In this document: positions 5,678-6,884 of the stretch, piece after piece
Position numbering within the stretch: position 1 is the first letter of the stretch
How the letters are laid out: every line of letters begins with the position of its first letter
Assembly (NCBI GenBank): GCA_045580105.1
Contig: JAZNNH010000088.1
Span: 1 to 6,884, forward strand
DNA: 6,884 nt
Source: RGIG5579 sp045580105
GTDB lineage: Bacteria; Bacillota; Clostridia; Oscillospirales; SIG627
Reading direction: 5' to 3'
The notes under the pieces: model-generated
Told to the model about the DNA's origin: nothing
The model's input: only the letters and a program-made list of their open reading frames with translations
Databases searched by the model: none
Position numbers and translations under genes: made by a program

Positions 5678-6228
5678 CCTTTGATGAATATCTGGGCAGG
5701 TTTCGATTGCTGCAGCACGCACTGGAACGCGATGAGCGCAGCATCGGGCTGATGGAAAGCGCGGCGTATGCTTCGTTTTCGATGCGCTTTGGCAACGCAA
5801 AGGATCCGCGCTTGAGAGGATACGCCCGAGAAGCGGAACGCATCAAGGAGCGCCTTGCGCGCCGTCGCCGTCTTTGTGAACGGTATGCCGCACGTCTTGC
5901 CTTGGCGGTGTCCAAAATCCCTTCGGGGGAATTGCAAGAATACGCGCGCTATCATTATTTATACGGTCTGACGCACGAAGAATTTTCTGAGGTCAGTTTC
6001 TATAGCGTGCGCACGGTGTATCGGATCGCACGCAAAGCCAAAGCGGCGATGACGGAAAAACTGCTGGAGGTTTCGCCCAAAATTTGCCGAATCAAACCTG
6101 CCAAATTCCGCATCAAGGGCAGCTTGCGCCAAAAAAGCTATCACTTGGGGAAAGAAGCGCGAAGCGTGGCAACCCTGACGGCACGCAGAAAAAGCGAGCC
6201 GTATCGAACGCTTTTGTTTCCTTGGTAA
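5674..6228 (+). CDS. Phage-like transcriptional regulator with sigma-region-4/ArpU-like helix-turn-helix
   Basis: A 184-residue, very basic protein read from a TTG start that overlaps the preceding stop by three bases (TTGA). Residues 1-82 look helical and rich in Arg and Glu (AREAERIKERLARRRRLCER at 51-70). Residues 86-122, GELQEYARYHYLYGLTHEEF then SEVSFYSVRTVYRIARKAKA, have the pattern of a sigma-70 region 4 helix-turn-helix as used by ArpU/RinA/DUF1492-type phage late-gene regulators: a YxxGLTxEE turn, then S-x-RTVYRI as the recognition helix. The tail from about 133 to 184 is basic and matches nothing I know. It ends at a strong terminator. Isolated here without phage structural genes, it may be a domesticated remnant or a stand-alone DNA-binding protein. 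The family assignment rests on the motif only. Confidence 0.72.
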   Translation: MTFDEYLGRFRLLQHALERDERSIGLMESAAYASFSMRFGNAKDPRLRGYAREAERIKERLARRRRLCERYAARLALAVSKIPSGELQEYARYHYLYGLTHEEFSEVSFYSVRTVYRIARKAKAAMTEKLLEVSPKICRIKPAKFRIKGSLRQKSYHLGKEARSVATLTARRKSEPYRTLLFPW

Positions 6229-6262
6229 AAAAAACAGCCACCCGATCGGGTGGCTGTTTTTT
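6229..6262. terminator. Bidirectional Rho-independent terminator
   Basis: A perfect 34-base palindrome centred on GATC: the GC-rich arm ACAGCCACCC pairs with GGGTGGCTGT, flanked by A6 on one side and T6 on the other. It begins directly after the TAA of the plus-strand regulator gene and ends 12 bases before the stop of the minus-strand zinc-ribbon gene, so it serves both converging units. Confidence 0.95.
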
Positions 6263-6274
6263 CATAATGTTCAA

Positions 6275-6553
6275 TTATGCGTTTTCCTTCATTGCTGCGA
6301 AACAATCGCTGCAATACACGGGACGATCGCTAGTGGGCTGGAAAGGAACTCTTGCTTCCTTGCCGCAGTTGGCGCAAGTGGTGGTGAAGTATTCTCTTGC
6401 CTGTCTGGAAGCGTTCTTCTTTGCGTCTCTGCAGGGTTTGCATCTCTGGGGTTCGTTCTGGAAACCTTTCTCTGCGTAGAATTCCTGTTCACCTGCGGTG
6501 AATACAAATTCGTTGCCACAATCCTTGCATACCAGTGTCTTGTCTTCGTACAT
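6275..6553 (-). CDS. Zinc-ribbon protein with CxxC-x17-CxxC domain
   Basis: This 92-residue protein carries four CxxC pairs: C9/C12, C38/C41, C60/C63 and C81/C84. The first two pairs form one zinc ribbon (LVCKDCGNEFVF ... PQRCKPCRDAKK), of the kind often annotated as a probable zinc-ribbon domain. The last two are exactly 17 residues apart, fitting the CxxC-x17-CxxC family (TTTCANCGKEARVPFQP ... VYCSDCF). It therefore probably binds two zinc ions; nucleic-acid binding or a ribosome-linked role is common for such small ribbons but is not shown. The start is ATG 6553, with GAGG eight bases upstream. An ATG at 6561 is in another frame. It lies downstream of a SigH-like gene and a structured RNA candidate, and ends at a bidirectional terminator. 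Confidence 0.92.
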   Translation of the reverse strand: MYEDKTLVCKDCGNEFVFTAGEQEFYAEKGFQNEPQRCKPCRDAKKNASRQAREYFTTTCANCGKEARVPFQPTSDRPVYCSDCFAAMKENA

Positions 6554-6581
6554 TTGCCATACCTCTACATTTTTCTAAAAT

Positions 6582-6656
6582 TGCCCAGAACGGACTTGCA
6601 CCGTCACCCTTTTAGATCGTTGCCGATCAAAACGCTCTCTTTAAGCTACACGGGCA
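6582..6656 (-). ncRNA. tRNA-like four-way-junction RNA candidate (not a normal tRNA)
   Basis: Read on the minus strand, a 75-base segment folds as a cloverleaf. The outer stem is TGCCC (6656-6652) with GGGCA (6586-6582), extended by a G-T pair. Arm 1, GCT-TAAAGAG-AGC (6646-6634), follows TA like a tRNA D-arm. Arm 2 (6632-6610) is TTTT-GATCG-GCAA-CGATC-T-AAAA, a nine-pair hairpin with one bulged base and a GCAA tetraloop. Arm 3 (6605-6589) is GACGG-TGCAAGT-CCGTT, with a seven-base T-loop-like loop. It lacks the D-loop GG, the TTC of the T-loop, a seven-base anticodon loop and a good seven-pair acceptor, so it cannot decode as a usual tRNA. It sits in the leader of the zinc-ribbon gene, and the 5' GCCC could also pair with GGGT at 6609-6606. 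It may be a degenerate tRNA, a cis-regulatory element or a small RNA. Confidence 0.45.
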
Positions 6657-6668
6657 TATAAACTTAAG

Positions 6669-6884
6669 TTAAAGTGTCGCGGAAAGCTTCTTCCGCAGAC
6701 GGAAAAGCGCATTTTCAACGCTTTTTCTATCTTTCCCTACAACAGAAGCAATTTCGGCAATCCGTTTTCCTTGCAGATGCAAACCGAAAATTTTGCGCTC
6801 CATCGGAGAAAGGGCACGATCCACCTTTTGCAAGAGCTGTTGCAACTCTTCTTTTCCCATCAAAATCCGCTCGGGCATCTCGGT
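6669..6884 (-). CDS. SigH-like RNA polymerase sigma factor, C-terminal part only
   Basis: Only the last 71 codons are in the window; the frame is open through the right edge, so the ATG at 6878 is probably internal. The visible part reads TEMPERILMGKEEL, then ALSPMERKIFGLHLQGKRI and AEIASVVGKDRKSVENALF, ending RLRKKLSATL. This is sigma region 4.2: LSxxER starts the first helix, AEIASVVGK forms the turn, and KSVENALFRLRKKL is the recognition helix that reads the -35 box. The KSxxNALxRxxxKL ending is typical of the sporulation and stationary-phase sigma factor SigH, which I consider most likely, although another sigma-70 group member or a short sigma-like regulator cannot be excluded without the N-terminal regions. 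The stop TAA is followed, 12 bases on, by the structured RNA candidate, with no terminator visible between. Confidence 0.75.
   Translation of the reverse strand, partial: TEMPERILMGKEELQQLLQKVDRALSPMERKIFGLHLQGKRIAEIASVVGKDRKSVENALFRLRKKLSATL

Noticed and set aside
5219..5800. N-terminal extension of the glycosyltransferase frame to 5800
   Set aside because: The frame is open, but it crosses both divergent promoters and the plus-strand genes; the GT2 domain starts exactly at MTIIIPAYEP with a strong ribosome site.
6582..6656. Functional tRNA gene
   Set aside because: There is no seven-base anticodon loop, no GG in the D-loop, no TTC in the T-loop, and the acceptor stem has a mismatch and wobble pairs.
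6582..6656. Pistol or twister self-cleaving ribozyme
   Set aside because: Short strings such as GGTGCAA and CGGT..CAAG resemble parts of these ribozymes, but the required conserved cores and strand order are absent.
6657..6720. Separate promoter for the RNA candidate and zinc-ribbon gene
   Set aside because: A TATAT-like string and the palindrome AACTTAAGTT are present, but no -35 box lies at a suitable distance.

Overview
The window most likely comes from a low- to mid-GC Gram-positive bacterium of the class Clostridia, probably a gut anaerobe. I infer this from strong AGGAGG-type ribosome sites, closely packed genes, the paired IscU-like scaffold and GGGtGRT genes, a SigH-like sigma factor, and a PduL-type phosphotransacylase. 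No species can be named from sequence alone.

Layout. Positions 1-1879 (minus strand) hold an operon read from a good SigA-type promoter at 1926-1955. It runs pduL (phosphate acyltransferase), then an IscU-like iron-sulfur scaffold protein, then a GGGtGRT-family protein cut by the window's left edge. Positions 1990-5218 (minus strand) hold a tight four-gene operon from a promoter at 5274-5302: a family 2 glycosyltransferase fused to a GtrA membrane domain, a membrane-anchored phosphodiester glycosidase (NAGPA domain), a 70-residue two-helix membrane protein, and a polytopic membrane protein with an acidic repeat-bearing loop. This looks like a cell-envelope glycan or polyprenyl-sugar locus.

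Positions 5465-6228 (plus strand) hold two overlapping genes: a small acidic protein and a basic, phage-like regulator with a sigma-region-4/ArpU-like helix-turn-helix and a TTG start. They are read divergently from a consensus TTGACA-17-TATAAT promoter whose spacer holds a perfect 12-bp palindrome, a likely operator. A perfect 34-bp palindrome at 6229-6262 ends this pair and also the converging gene on the other strand.

Positions 6275-6884 (minus strand) hold a zinc-ribbon protein with a CxxC-x17-CxxC domain. It is preceded by a compact, tRNA-like four-way-junction RNA candidate (6582-6656), and further upstream by the C-terminal end of a SigH-like sigma factor cut by the right edge. The RNA candidate is the least explained element here: it has a T-loop-like arm and a D-arm-like hairpin, but a GCAA tetraloop replaces the anticodon loop.

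No rRNA, CRISPR array, insertion sequence or intact functional tRNA was seen. No gene-free stretch exceeds 300 bases; the longest, 5219-5464, is the divergent promoter region.
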